Positions 25,251 through 33,701 of a DNA stretch of 64,000 nt are shown here, piece after piece. This DNA comes from 67-14 sp020438345. GTDB taxonomy: Bacteria; Actinomycetota; Thermoleophilia; Solirubrobacterales; 70-9. The stretch covers positions 1 through 64,000 of the forward strand of contig CALMSY010000013.1 of NCBI GenBank assembly GCA_937872475.1. Reading direction: 5' to 3'. Position 1 is the stretch's first letter. Each line of letters starts with the position of its first letter. A program made the translations under genes and the position numbers. The notes below the pieces were generated by a model, which saw nothing but the letters and a program-made list of their open reading frames with translations, did not search any database and was not told where the DNA came from.

Positions 25251-26627
25251 CTAGCTCGCGAATATCCGGTCCAGGGCACCGATCGCGCTGGCCAGGACCT
25301 CGCGGTCTTCCCAACCGGCTATGCGCCTCGCGTCCGAGCCTCCGGTGAAAGTCAACAGAAAAGGCCGACCGGTCACAGGTACCCAGTTCACCCATGCGCC
25401 CCAGCGACCGGGAAGGGCCGGATCAATCCACTGGAAGCCTTCGGTTTCCTGGTCCCAGAATGGTTCCTCGAAAGCCAGCCAGAGTTTGTCGAACAATCCG
25501 GCTCCGAGGCTTCGGATAGCGAACGTGATCCGGTCCGGCAGCCCGGGCGAGAAATCGATGCTCCCTGCCTTGAGAACCCCGATCGGCACGGTGACGATCG
25601 CCGCCTCTGCTTCAACATCCTCACCGGCGGCCGAAATGGTCACTCTGCCGGCGCCCTGTGACACCCGGTCAACATGAAACCCATGACGTATCTCCGACCC
25701 ACGGGACAATCCTTCGATCAGCTTGGTGTAGGGACCCCCGACGAGTGCGTCACCGCCACCAAACCAGCCCCCTTCCCAGGTGGCGAGCGCCGCGAGTTGG
25801 CCGGGATCGGCTCCGTACTCCTGTGCGATCTCGAATTGAAGGGTCCAATCCAGCCCGGGGCCTCTCCTTCGTGGCAGCAGGTCATCAACGGTCATTTGGC
25901 GGGCCCCGGGAATCCCCGGGTCGAATGCTCCGATTGATTCCCGGAACCGGCGTTCACCCTCAACTGCGAGACGTTGCTGACCGGGCACGGGAAAGTCCAG
26001 TTGATAGTGAAAGTCCCGAATCGGCACTTCGTTTTCCTCGGCGAGCCCGGTTAGCGGGTTGCCTTGCCGGCCATGTATCCACGAAGCGCCAAGTTCGACG
26101 TCCGACCCGGCTAGCTCGCCGGATCGCACCCGGCCCCCGACCCGGTCCGAAGATTCCAGCAGCAGCGGCTCGAGCCCCGCAGACGTCAGTTCCCCGGCGC
26201 AGGCGAGCCCACAGGCGCCGGCACCGATCACCGCGACCCGGGCTCCCCCCGGTAGCTCATCCACGGCCCGGCCGGCGGCTGTTCGTCCGGCTTCGATCGC
26301 CCCGTGAACCGTGGCCGGATCGATCCTGGATGTGGCTTCACCGGCGAATGCGACGCGCTCAAATGGCTCGGCCAGCATTGCTCGAACCCCGGAACCGTAG
26401 GGGGTAGCGGCGAGGTAGGAATATGAGCAGCGGGCCAGTGGGTCCCGGGACCAGTTTGTCCGCAGGTAGTCAACGGGACGCGGAACCTTGGATTCCGGCA
26501 GACCGTCGAGAATGTCGCCTGCACTTTCGCGTCCCCCGCAGGCAGTGCCGAAACCTCCGAGCCCGAGGAATGCGGCGCCGACGATCGCTGCCCGGCCCAG
26601 TTCCCGTCTGGTCATCCCGTCCGTCAC
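25251..26627 (-). CDS. Exported flavin monoamine oxidase-like protein, circularly permuted
   Basis: The 458-residue product starts with a Tat-type signal (TRRELGRAAIVGAAFLGLG) ending in GTAC, a possible lipobox. Residues about 47-123 are what is normally the C-terminal end of a monoamine/polyamine oxidase (VPRPVDYLRTNWSRDP, CSYSYLA, FAGEATS at 94-100, ATVHGAIEAGRTAA). Only then comes the normal N-terminal FAD motif (VAVIGAGACGLACAGEL, about 131), ESSDRVGGRV and ELGASWIHG; the protein ends at SAIGALDRIFAS, just where the missing segment would usually begin. I choose the GTG at 26627, eight bases after GGGGGAGG; the longer frame to 26966 runs antisense through the tRNA. Substrate unknown; amine oxidation outside the cytoplasm is inferred. 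Confidence 0.88.
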   Translation of the reverse strand: MTDGMTRRELGRAAIVGAAFLGLGGFGTACGGRESAGDILDGLPESKVPRPVDYLRTNWSRDPLARCSYSYLAATPYGSGVRAMLAEPFERVAFAGEATSRIDPATVHGAIEAGRTAAGRAVDELPGGARVAVIGAGACGLACAGELTSAGLEPLLLESSDRVGGRVRSGELAGSDVELGASWIHGRQGNPLTGLAEENEVPIRDFHYQLDFPVPGQQRLAVEGERRFRESIGAFDPGIPGARQMTVDDLLPRRRGPGLDWTLQFEIAQEYGADPGQLAALATWEGGWFGGGDALVGGPYTKLIEGLSRGSEIRHGFHVDRVSQGAGRVTISAAGEDVEAEAAIVTVPIGVLKAGSIDFSPGLPDRITFAIRSLGAGLFDKLWLAFEEPFWDQETEGFQWIDPALPGRWGAWVNWVPVTGRPFLLTFTGGSDARRIAGWEDREVLASAIGALDRIFAS

Positions 26628-26673
26628 AAGGCAATCCTCCCCCATTTCGTTCCCGAAACCCCGCTGAACGGGA

Positions 26674-26692
26674 AAACCCGCCTTTCGGCGGG
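26674..26692 (-). terminator. Hairpin with T-tract (minus strand)
   Basis: On the minus strand CCCGCC-GAAA-GGCGGG is followed by TTTT. It lies upstream of the amine oxidase start, so it would end a transcript made from 26700-26880, where no protein gene is seen. It could also act as an attenuator in the oxidase leader. Confidence 0.5.
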
Positions 26693-26765
26693 CTGTGGTG
26701 GATATTCGTACGGGGGATTGGACCCCGGGTTCCGGGGTGGGGATCCGGCGCCCTAAACCCCCGGA

Positions 26766-26855
26766 GGAGTGCGGGCGGGGGCGGGCCTTCTGACAATTGA
26801 AGCGCTCCCCGGCAGTGAGCAGTCTGCCAATACCGGAGCGCCCCTTCCGCACTCC
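26766..26855. other. Structured non-coding segment
   Basis: The ends GGAGTGCGG (26766-26774) and CCGCACTCC (26847-26855) form a perfect 9-base inverted repeat, and a second nested pair (GCGCTCC and GGAGCGC) with an inner GGCAG/CTGCC stem sits inside. Together with the minus-strand terminator at 26674 this looks like a small structured RNA, but it matches no RNA family that I recognise (SRP, 6S and tmRNA motifs are absent). It could also be the tRNA-Leu promoter region. Confidence 0.3.
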
Positions 26856-26878
26856 AGCCGATAGAGTTTCGCCTCCGC

Positions 26879-26962
26879 GCGGCTGTGGCGGAACTGGTAG
26901 ACGCGCAGGCTTCAGGTGCCTGTGTCCGCAAGGACGTGGAGGTTCGACTCCTCTCAGCCGCA
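26879..26962 (+). tRNA. tRNA-Leu (anticodon CAG)
   Basis: Acceptor arms GCGGCTG (26879-26885) and CAGCCGC (26955-26961) pair fully, with discriminator A at 26962. The D-arm region holds GGAACTGGTAGACGC, the anticodon stem CAGGC/GCCTG frames anticodon CAG at 26913-26915, the long variable arm is typical of class II tRNAs, and the T arm reads GAGG-TTCGACT-CCTC. CCA is not encoded. Confidence 0.97.
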
Positions 26963-26982
26963 TCAAATGAAGCAGCTGATCT

Positions 26983-27021
26983 CCGAACCCCGGACCCCTC
27001 AGGGCCCCGGGGTTCGGCTTT
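26983..27021 (+). terminator. Terminator after tRNA-Leu
   Basis: An 11-base stem (CCGAACCCCGG with CCGGGGTTCGG) is followed by CTTTCT, 20 bases after the tRNA. It also lies just past the convergent small secreted protein gene. Confidence 0.75.
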
Positions 27022-27033
27022 CTGCCTCAGAGC

Positions 27034-27588
27034 TCAGCAGCGATCGTTTGTGGTGCCGTCCAGGGAAACACCGAGGGTGTAGGTCCAGCGCCTCTTGGCA
27101 AACACCCATCCGGAATTGCCGTACCGGGTCTGGGTGCAATGAAGTATTGACGGGGGGCAATACGGTCCCGAACAGGGTGCCAGGGTGATCGTGTAGGGAA
27201 CTGTGATCTCCCCGTACACCCTGTAGTAATTGCGGGCCGGCACGCGGAAGGTATACCCGCCAAATTCGTTCGCATACCCGGATTTCTGGTATGCCCAGTA
27301 GCTCCCGTTCCAGCGCTGAACGGTCATCAGAGCCCACTTCCAGTTCGTGCTGCCTGTGATCCATGCGTGGCCTCGCCTGCCTCGCCGGCTCCGGGTAGCC
27401 GCAGGAGCAGCCGGGGTTCCCGGATCACCCTTGGCCACGCCAGAAGTGGTGGAGCGGCCAATGGCCGGCACCGCTGATCCAACCTCGGCCACCAGACCTT
27501 CCCGGGCCTGAACTCCGGCCGCTGAAGCCGACGAAGCTCCGGCCATCGAAACGGCTACCACTCCGATAACAGCTACAAGTCGATACAT
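27034..27588 (-). CDS. Small secreted protein of unknown function
   Basis: The 184-residue product has a signal peptide (MYRLVAVIGVVAVSMAGASSASA), a low-complexity Ala/Pro/Arg stretch, and a compact C-terminal domain rich in Trp and Tyr (WITGSTNWKWALMTVQRW, YWAYQKSGYANEFGGYTF, WVFAKRRWTYTLGV) with cysteines in LAPCSGPYCPPSILHC and at the C-terminus. Such domains occur in actinobacterial secreted proteins, but I cannot name a family. I use the ATG at 27588, preceded by GGGGAGGG; the frame extends to 27612. Confidence 0.75.
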   Translation of the reverse strand: MYRLVAVIGVVAVSMAGASSASAAGVQAREGLVAEVGSAVPAIGRSTTSGVAKGDPGTPAAPAATRSRRGRRGHAWITGSTNWKWALMTVQRWNGSYWAYQKSGYANEFGGYTFRVPARNYYRVYGEITVPYTITLAPCSGPYCPPSILHCTQTRYGNSGWVFAKRRWTYTLGVSLDGTTNDRC

Positions 27589-27770
27589 CCCTGATCTACC
27601 CTCCCCCGGCATCGTCCTCCGAAGTACTTTCGGTACCTGTTCCTGGACCCATGCTAACCGACTTCGGTGGTCGCAGCGACCTGATTTCGAGCTGAACTCG
27701 GGCCGAAGACGCCGCGCCGTCAGCCGCGATTCCCGGCAAGGCGGGGAACCGTAGAATCAGCCGTCTGACG

Positions 27771-28586
27771 ATGAGAATCTTTTCCTGGAATGTAAACGGC
27801 ATCCGGGCCGTAATCCGCAAGGGCGATTTCGGCTCCTTCGTCGAGAAGTACGAGCCGGACATCCTCTGCCTCCAGGAGACCAAGGCCGAGCAGGGCCAGG
27901 CCGAGATCGATCTGCCCGGTCACGAGGAATACTGGAATTCGGCAGAAAAGAAGGGGTATTCCGGTACCGCGATCTTCACCAGCACCAAGCCGATCGGGGT
28001 GCTGAACGATTTCGCCGCCGAGATTTCGGACGAGTACAACCTCCACAACGACTCCTATGGGGATCCTCGCGCGGAAGGCAGAGTGATTACTGCCGAATAC
28101 GATCATTTTTTTCTGGTCACCACCTACGTCCCCAACGCCAAGCGTGATCTTTCCCGGCTCAAGTTGAGAGACCGCCAATGGGACCCCGCCCTGCTTCACC
28201 ACATGAAAATGCTGGACGCGAAAAAGCCGGTACTGGTCTGCGGCGACATGAACGTCGCCCACACCGAGGATGACCTGGCGAACCCGAAAGCAAACAGGGG
28301 TGAGCACGGATTCACCGACGAAGAACGCCAGGGCTTCCAGAACTTTCTCGATGCCGGCTTTGCTGACACCTTCCGTCTATTCAATGAAGGCAACGGCCAC
28401 TACTCCTGGTGGTCGTACATGTCGAAAGCCCGTGAAAGAAACGCCGGTTGGAGAATCGACTATTTTCTCGCCTCCGAACGGCTCCGGAACGCAATCACCA
28501 GCGCCGGGATCCACAACGACGTATTCGGATCGGACCACTGCCCGGTGAGCGTTGAAATCGACGAAACGAAGCTGGCGAAACTCTAG
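27771..28586 (+). CDS. xth: Exodeoxyribonuclease III
   Basis: Mg-dependent AP endonuclease and 3'-5' exonuclease of base excision repair. The 271-residue product shows all motifs: FSWNVNGIRA, ILCLQETKAEQGQ (metal Glu), YSGTAIF, YVPNA, VLVCGDMNVAHTEDDL (catalytic Asp/Asn), YSWWSYMSKARERNAGWRIDYF and the C-terminal GSDHCPVSVEI with the catalytic His. The start ATG has no strong ribosome binding site but matches all homologs. It runs convergently into the paralog cluster with a shared terminator. Confidence 0.96.
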   Translation: MRIFSWNVNGIRAVIRKGDFGSFVEKYEPDILCLQETKAEQGQAEIDLPGHEEYWNSAEKKGYSGTAIFTSTKPIGVLNDFAAEISDEYNLHNDSYGDPRAEGRVITAEYDHFFLVTTYVPNAKRDLSRLKLRDRQWDPALLHHMKMLDAKKPVLVCGDMNVAHTEDDLANPKANRGEHGFTDEERQGFQNFLDAGFADTFRLFNEGNGHYSWWSYMSKARERNAGWRIDYFLASERLRNAITSAGIHNDVFGSDHCPVSVEIDETKLAKL

Positions 28587-28634
28587 CCTGGCCTGGCACC
28601 TGCCGAATCAGCCAGGGTTCCCGGCTGCACGAGA

Positions 28635-28662
28635 AAGGGCGGCCCGAAGGCCGCCCTTTTTC
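28635..28662 (+). terminator. Bidirectional intrinsic terminator
   Basis: An 8-base GC stem (GGGCGGCC and GGCCGCCC) with a CGAA loop is followed by TTTTT on the plus strand and by TTTC on the minus strand. It separates xth from the convergent secreted-paralog gene. A near-copy terminates the paralog at 32390. Confidence 0.9.
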
Positions 28663-28687
28663 GTTGAAACCGAGACAGTCCCCGGTC

Positions 28688-29794
28688 CTACCTGACCCGC
28701 ACCCTGCGGACCTGGGAGACGTTGTTAGCGTTGCTGGACCTGACCGTGAACCTCACCGCAACCCGGCTATTCCGGTTGCCGCGGATCCGTACGTTGATCC
28801 TGGCGTTCCTGGTGGCACCGGGGGCGATCTGGCCAATCCGGACGTTGCCACCGCGATTTGTTCTTACAACCACGTTCCTGGCGATCGCAGTACCAGGGTT
28901 CCTGACGGTGATCCGGAAGTTACCCTGCCGACCGTTCCTGACGGCGTTCGGGCCGCTAATTTTGAGTCCGTTCAGCCTCGCTCTACCGGCCTGACCGTTG
29001 CAGTTACGGGTGCTCTGGGGCGCCTCGATCGTAGTTGTCGGCCCAATCTCGGCTCCGGTCGAAGCGTCACGCTGGCCGAGCTGGAAGACGGCGTTGGTGA
29101 CCTGGCTACCGTTGGCACAACGGGCCTGGACGTAATTCGCATCCAAGCCCCGGGTGTTGATACCGATGTCTGGACGGTTCAGAGGCTCACCCGGGAAGTT
29201 CAAATTGAAGTTGGCAACAGCCGAGTCGTAGCTCAGAACCGGAACAGCGATGTCCAAGACCCTGCCATTCAGGGTGCCAGTCATCAGAATGCCGACGCCG
29301 GTGCCCTTCGAGAAACCGTAAATCTTGAGGATCGGCTGCCCGCTGTTGTTCCTGCCGCCATTGAAGGCAACGAGAACCGGATCGGCGAGGGCATTGGCCA
29401 CGAAGCGAGCCAGCAGGATCGTCGCGGTGCCGGTGCCGACAACGGCATTGGCGCAGCTATTAACGACGACTGCGGGGGTACCCAGCGGGGACTGCGCGTT
29501 CAGCTTGCTGTCAGGGCAGATGTTTCTGTTCGGATTGAAGGTCATTCCGGCCGGGAACGTGACCTTGACGTTCTTCAGCGGCTCGGCCATGATCTGACCG
29601 GCACCCGGGGTGACGACAACGTTGAGCCCGAGGTTCGAGGAGACGTTTGACTCCTTGAAAAGGCTTCCGGACCTGGCGGTAATGCTGGATTCAACCGAAG
29701 CGGTCTCGCCGGCGGCCTGTGCAGTCGCCGAAATGGCGCTGAACGGGACCAGCAGCGCGACAACTGCGATCAGAATTTTTTTGGCGTGGCTCAT
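28688..29794 (-). CDS. Secreted paralog family protein 4 (CARDB/DUF11-like C-terminus)
   Basis: The 368-residue product belongs to a family of four in a row here. After the signal peptide (ending TAQAA) comes the family core: an N-terminal beta region, VVGTGTATILLARF, a KIYGFSKGTGVGILMTG segment and VPVLSYDSAVANFNL. The C-terminal about 100 residues look like a CARDB-type Ig fold (ITVRNPGTAIARNVVVRTNRGG) ending in Arg/Asn-rich sequence. I take the ATG at 29794, preceded by TTGAGGAACC; a TTG at 29806 is possible. Function unknown. Closest to the paralog at 32390 by eye. Confidence 0.85.
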   Translation of the reverse strand: MSHAKKILIAVVALLVPFSAISATAQAAGETASVESSITARSGSLFKESNVSSNLGLNVVVTPGAGQIMAEPLKNVKVTFPAGMTFNPNRNICPDSKLNAQSPLGTPAVVVNSCANAVVGTGTATILLARFVANALADPVLVAFNGGRNNSGQPILKIYGFSKGTGVGILMTGTLNGRVLDIAVPVLSYDSAVANFNLNFPGEPLNRPDIGINTRGLDANYVQARCANGSQVTNAVFQLGQRDASTGAEIGPTTTIEAPQSTRNCNGQAGRARLNGLKISGPNAVRNGRQGNFRITVRNPGTAIARNVVVRTNRGGNVRIGQIAPGATRNARINVRIRGNRNSRVAVRFTVRSSNANNVSQVRRVRVR

Positions 29795-29963
29795 GTGGTT
29801 CCTCAATGTTGGGGTTTGGCGAGATCGGACGAAATACCGCTAAGGAAGCTGTCTCGTCACATATAGATACCAATCTCTCCGCCTGGGTTTCGCCGTTTTA
29901 CGAAACCTTAAGCGGTTGTCTTGCAGCGACTGGCACCACGCAACTCCGGGACATGCGTTCCGG

Positions 29964-31172
29964 TTAGCGCCGGACACGTACTCTAGTCGAGAACCTGACC
30001 TGCGTCTTTGAGGCCCGGACCTTGAGCACGACCCTCGCCCTGCGGCCGGCGGCGGCCGTGATCCGGGGCCTGACAACCATGGTCCTGCTGGTGCGGGGAG
30101 CAATGTTTGCCCGCTTGAACCTGCCTCTGGCCGCACCGGAAACCATGATCCTGACTCTGCGGGCAGTTGCCGTTCCACGGTTGGCCACCCTCACCCGATA
30201 GGTGATCCTTCTGTGACGCTTCCCTGACTTCCACCCCTTCAGGGAAACCCTGGAGAGCCGGGCTCTGCCCTTTATTCCGCGACAGGGGTCGTTGAAAGCG
30301 GCCGCTGACACCAGGGTGTCCGGACCGATGTCAGCGCCAGTGGCCGGATCCCGCTCACCGAGAATGAAATCTCCGCCAGTCGTCCAGAGATTGTCGGAGC
30401 ACCTGGCCTGGACATACCTTCGATCCAGGCCTCTGACCATGCGAATTCCACCGGGCGAGTTGACGTCTTCAACCGGCATTCCATTCCCCGGCAAATCGAA
30501 GACGAAGTTGCCCACACCCGAGTCGTAGCTGAGGACACCGATCGGCACATCCTGGATTCCACGTCGTGTCAGCGAGCCTTCCATGAGCAGTCCGGCACCG
30601 GTTCCTTTGGAGTAGCCGTAGATCTTCAACTTCGGGTTGCCGTGCCTGTCCCGTCCGGCGTTGAAGATCACCATCTGGGGGTCGGACAGAACTGCCGTTT
30701 TCTGCTTCGCCAGATATATGACCGCGCTACCGGTGCCAATCACCGACCTCGGACAAAGGTCAACGACCAGCGCGACCCCGAGACCAAGGTTTGTGTTCTG
30801 GCCGATCTTTGAATCCGGGCAGGCCGGTGTGACCCTGTTGCGAGGGTTATAGGTCATGTCGGTGTCGAACTTGATCGTCGCCCGCTTCATCGGAAGCACA
30901 GTGCTTTGAGTCTCGGGGACCGCCACGTTGACCTCCAGCCGGGAGTTCACCGGGACAGGAAGCTCCCTGTAGAGCTTGCCTCCGAACGGGACCATCGATG
31001 TCTGGATCGAGATCGACTCACCCGCGGCCGATGCCTGGGGTGTGACGAACAGAAGCCCCGCCAGAAACAACCCGGCAATTGCCGAGGCCAGGAGACAAAG
31101 AACCCGACCCGAGGCTCTTCTGCTCCGTGGCGCCTTCAGTTTCTGATGCTGTCGTTCCTGGGTGAGAACCAT
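29964..31172 (-). CDS. Secreted paralog family protein 3
   Basis: The 402-residue product has a signal peptide or anchor preceded by a basic stretch (about residues 15-50), the family core (CPRSVIGTGSAVIYLAKQK, LKIYGYSKGTGAGLLMEG, IGVLSYDSGVGNFVFDLPG) and a C-terminal Ig-like, very basic tail (RVRVANRGTATARRVRIMV). The ribosome binding site is weak. Its core is closest to the paralog at 31182 (both have GQNTNLGLGVA- or GQSTNLGLGVA-like segments), which suggests two successive duplications. Its start lies nine bases after the stop of the next gene upstream. Confidence 0.85.
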   Translation of the reverse strand: MVLTQERQHQKLKAPRSRRASGRVLCLLASAIAGLFLAGLLFVTPQASAAGESISIQTSMVPFGGKLYRELPVPVNSRLEVNVAVPETQSTVLPMKRATIKFDTDMTYNPRNRVTPACPDSKIGQNTNLGLGVALVVDLCPRSVIGTGSAVIYLAKQKTAVLSDPQMVIFNAGRDRHGNPKLKIYGYSKGTGAGLLMEGSLTRRGIQDVPIGVLSYDSGVGNFVFDLPGNGMPVEDVNSPGGIRMVRGLDRRYVQARCSDNLWTTGGDFILGERDPATGADIGPDTLVSAAAFNDPCRGIKGRARLSRVSLKGWKSGKRHRRITYRVRVANRGTATARRVRIMVSGAARGRFKRANIAPRTSRTMVVRPRITAAAGRRARVVLKVRASKTQVRFSTRVRVRR

Positions 31173-31181
31173 GGGATTCTT

Positions 31182-32318
31182 CTACCCGCTTTCTCGAACC
31201 CCAATCATCTTCGCAAGGCCTCCGTTTGGTGAATGGATCGCGAATTTCAGCGAGCGCCTGGCCTTGCCGGCCCGGTCGAACCTCACCTTGAGACGAACCG
31301 TTCTGGTTTGGCCCGGAGCCAGTGTGCCAAGCCTGGCTTGCCCCTTCCCGCCACCGGTCGCCCTCAAAACCGCTTGTCGCAGGCTTGCCGTCCCTGTGTT
31401 CCTGAAACGGAGTGTGTAGGTATTGGAGCCTCCTGCCCTGAAGCCACGGTTGCCAGCCAACCGGACCAACTTGATCTTCGGCCGACCTGCAAGTCCTTTG
31501 CATGGGAGAGAATCAGAATTTGAACCAACACTGGTCACGGGTGATGTGAGCTCCCCGCTTGAATCTGATCGGGTCGCGAAATCGAAAACACCGGTGGCCT
31601 CCCAAACGCCTTTGGAGCAGACCGCCCTGAGAAAGCCGGGATCCTGGCCGTTCACTTCCAGGGTGCCGCCGGGCGACTGGATGTCTTCGACGGCAAGGGT
31701 GTCGCCGGGTATACCGAGGGTGAAATCCGCAATCGAGGAATCAAAGGGCATCACACCGATCGCGATGTTCAACTCTCCGCTCTTTGCGAGAGAGCCTGAC
31801 ATGAGCAATCCCGCCCCTGCTGCTTTCGAGTACCCGTAGATCGTGATCTTCGGCCTGCCTTGACTGTCAGCCCCGCCGTTGAAGATCACCAGTTCGGGGT
31901 CATCAAGGATCCCGGACTTGTTTTGAGCCAGATGGATCCGCGCGGTGCCCGTGCCGACAACCGAACGCGGACACAGGTCGATGATTCGGGCCACACCAAG
32001 TCCCAGATTGGTGCTCTGGCCGATCTTTTCCGCGCCGCATACCGGAGTTACTTGCGGGTTCGGGTAAAACGACATGTCTTCAGGAAAGGTCACCCGCGAG
32101 TTGATCATGGGAGTGACCGAGTCCTGGGCTTCAGGCACCTTGACCTTAATGTGGAGGCGCGCGCTGACCGGCCTTGGTACTTCCCGGTAAAGACTCCCTG
32201 AAAGGACCTTGGCATCCATTGAGAGCTCGACCGACTCATCACCTGCTAACGCGTCGGCCGGACTTCCGAGAACCGCCACCAACAGCAGCACTCCGAAAAT
32301 GTTCTTGATTGTCTTCAT
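31182..32318 (-). CDS. Secreted paralog family protein 2
   Basis: The 378-residue product has a signal peptide (MKTIKNIFGVLLLVAVLG, ending ADALA), the family core (CPRSVVGTGTARIHLAQ, ITIYGYSKAAGAGLLMSGSL, IGVMPFDSSIADFTLGIPG) and a CARDB-like C-terminus (YTLRFRNTGTASLRQAVLRA). The frame is open to 32702 but the first 128 codons run through the neighbouring gene and its terminator, so I start at ATG 32318. Transcription from the gene at 32390 is probably stopped by the hairpin at 32341, so it may need its own promoter. Confidence 0.85.
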   Translation of the reverse strand: MKTIKNIFGVLLLVAVLGSPADALAGDESVELSMDAKVLSGSLYREVPRPVSARLHIKVKVPEAQDSVTPMINSRVTFPEDMSFYPNPQVTPVCGAEKIGQSTNLGLGVARIIDLCPRSVVGTGTARIHLAQNKSGILDDPELVIFNGGADSQGRPKITIYGYSKAAGAGLLMSGSLAKSGELNIAIGVMPFDSSIADFTLGIPGDTLAVEDIQSPGGTLEVNGQDPGFLRAVCSKGVWEATGVFDFATRSDSSGELTSPVTSVGSNSDSLPCKGLAGRPKIKLVRLAGNRGFRAGGSNTYTLRFRNTGTASLRQAVLRATGGGKGQARLGTLAPGQTRTVRLKVRFDRAGKARRSLKFAIHSPNGGLAKMIGVRESG

Positions 32319-32340
32319 CGTTGAATCAGTCGGGTAAAGA

Positions 32341-32367
32341 AAAGGGCGGCCCGAGGGCCGCCCTTTT
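32341..32367 (-). terminator. Intrinsic terminator of the paralog at 32390
   Basis: On the minus strand an 8-base stem (GGGCGGCC and GGCCGCCC, loop of four) is followed by TTTTCTTT, 23 bases after the stop codon. The stem is identical to the terminator at 28635-28662. Confidence 0.9.
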
Positions 32368-32389
32368 CGCAATGCATTCGGACCGGGCT

Positions 32390-33493
32390 CTACTTGACAG
32401 ATACCTTGGTCTTGCCAGTCGCCTTCACGTTCCCTGCCTTGGCAGTGAACTTGATGGTCGCCTTGCCGCCCTTGCGGCCCGAGACCTTGGTCTTCACCGT
32501 GATGGTCTTGGAAGCACCAGGGTTGATGTTGCCACCCTTGCCCTTGCCACCACCGGTTGCGGTGACAGTGACGCCCTTGGCGACACCGGTACCGGTGTTC
32601 TTGACGGTGACCTTGAAGGAGCCCTTGGCGCCGCTCTTGACGGACTTCGGGCCCTTGACCTTCACGCCACCGAGCTTCGCCTTGCCGGCTGAGCCCTTGC
32701 ATTTCTGGGTGGTCTGCGGGGCCTTCACGGTTACGGCTGCGCCGATATCGGCGCCAGTTGCGGCATCACGCTGGCCGAGTACGAACTCCGCGCTGGTGAG
32801 CAGCTTGCCGGAAGCCGGGCAGATCGCCTCGACATAGTTCGGGTCCTTACCAGCGGTGCTGACTCCGATGTCCGGGCGGTCAAGACCGGTTCCCGGAATG
32901 TCGAACTGGTAGTACTGGACCGCTGAGTCGTAGCTCAGAACCGGAATCGTGACATCGAGAATGCCGTTCTTGAGCTCACCGGTCATCAGAATGCCGACGC
33001 CGGTGCCCTTCGAGAACCCGTAGATCTTGATCATCGGGTTGCCGGACTTGGAGACGCCAGCGTTGAAGATGACCAGAATCGGATCCTTCAGGAGGTTCGC
33101 CTTGAACCGGGCCAGGTAGATGGCCGAGGTGCCAGTGCCGACAACGGAGTCGGCGCAGGCGTTAACGATCGCGGTCGGAGTGCCAAGCGGTGACTGTGCG
33201 TTGAGCTTGTCGTTACCGCAGGTCGGGGTGACCTTTGAGTTCGGGTTGAAGGACAGCCCGTCCGGGAAGCGGATCAGGGTGTTCTTCATCGGGGTGACAG
33301 TCGTCTCGGCATCGGGGACGACTACATCCGCCCGAATCGTGAGATTGGCCGAGGTCGGATAGGCCTGGTACAGCGAACCCTTCTGCGGTGAAATAGTAGT
33401 TGAGGCCGTCACCGTTTCATTCCCTGCCTGAGCGGTGCTGACCATGAGCAGCGACATCACGGCCGCTACAGCGATGGCAAAAACTTTCTTCAT
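32390..33493 (-). CDS. Secreted paralog family protein 1
   Basis: The 367-residue product has a signal peptide (MKKVFAIAVAAVMSLLMVS, ending TAQAG), the family core (SVVGTGTSAIYLARFKANLL, IKIYGFSKGTGVGILMTGEL, IPVLSYDSAVQYYQFDIPG) and a CARDB-type domain (FKVTVKNTGTGVAKGVTVTA) with a Lys/Gly-rich end. GGAGAGAGAGA precedes the ATG. It lies 208 bases downstream of the last mce gene, on the same strand, and codon use is like its neighbours. The Lys-rich tail contrasts with the Arg-rich tails of the other three. Confidence 0.87.
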   Translation of the reverse strand: MKKVFAIAVAAVMSLLMVSTAQAGNETVTASTTISPQKGSLYQAYPTSANLTIRADVVVPDAETTVTPMKNTLIRFPDGLSFNPNSKVTPTCGNDKLNAQSPLGTPTAIVNACADSVVGTGTSAIYLARFKANLLKDPILVIFNAGVSKSGNPMIKIYGFSKGTGVGILMTGELKNGILDVTIPVLSYDSAVQYYQFDIPGTGLDRPDIGVSTAGKDPNYVEAICPASGKLLTSAEFVLGQRDAATGADIGAAVTVKAPQTTQKCKGSAGKAKLGGVKVKGPKSVKSGAKGSFKVTVKNTGTGVAKGVTVTATGGGKGKGGNINPGASKTITVKTKVSGRKGGKATIKFTAKAGNVKATGKTKVSVK

Positions 33494-33701
33494 TTGTCTC
33501 TCTCTCCTGTGGTTTCCGTTGCGGAACAGAGTCCGCGGTCCAACTCCCTAGAACGACCGCAGCTTACATGAATTCAACCCACTGATAGCCCGGAAGTTGC
33601 GAAGGCCAGACAACATTCCGGCAATCTCATTGGCGCCCATTTAAGAAAACGGACGAAGACATTTGGAATCCTGGCGAGAGAAGGAACCCGCCGTGATCCG
33701 C

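Noticed and set aside
26697..26735. tRNA or tmRNA 3' end suggested by CCACCA after a GC-rich arm on the minus strand
   Set aside because: The loop TCCAATC lacks the TTC of a T-loop, and twelve rather than eight bases separate the arm from CCA; no 5' acceptor strand pairs with it.
26628..26966. N-terminal extension of the amine oxidase frame
   Set aside because: It runs antisense through tRNA-Leu and the terminator hairpin, and the Tat signal begins at the GTG at 26627.
28664..29650. 328-codon plus-strand frame antisense to secreted paralog 4
   Set aside because: The minus-strand gene has a signal peptide and three paralogs; the plus-strand product has low-complexity Val/Gly/Asp sequence only.
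32319..32702. 128-codon extension of paralog 2
   Set aside because: It lies in a Gln/Arg/Gly-rich off-frame reading of the neighbouring gene and across its terminator.
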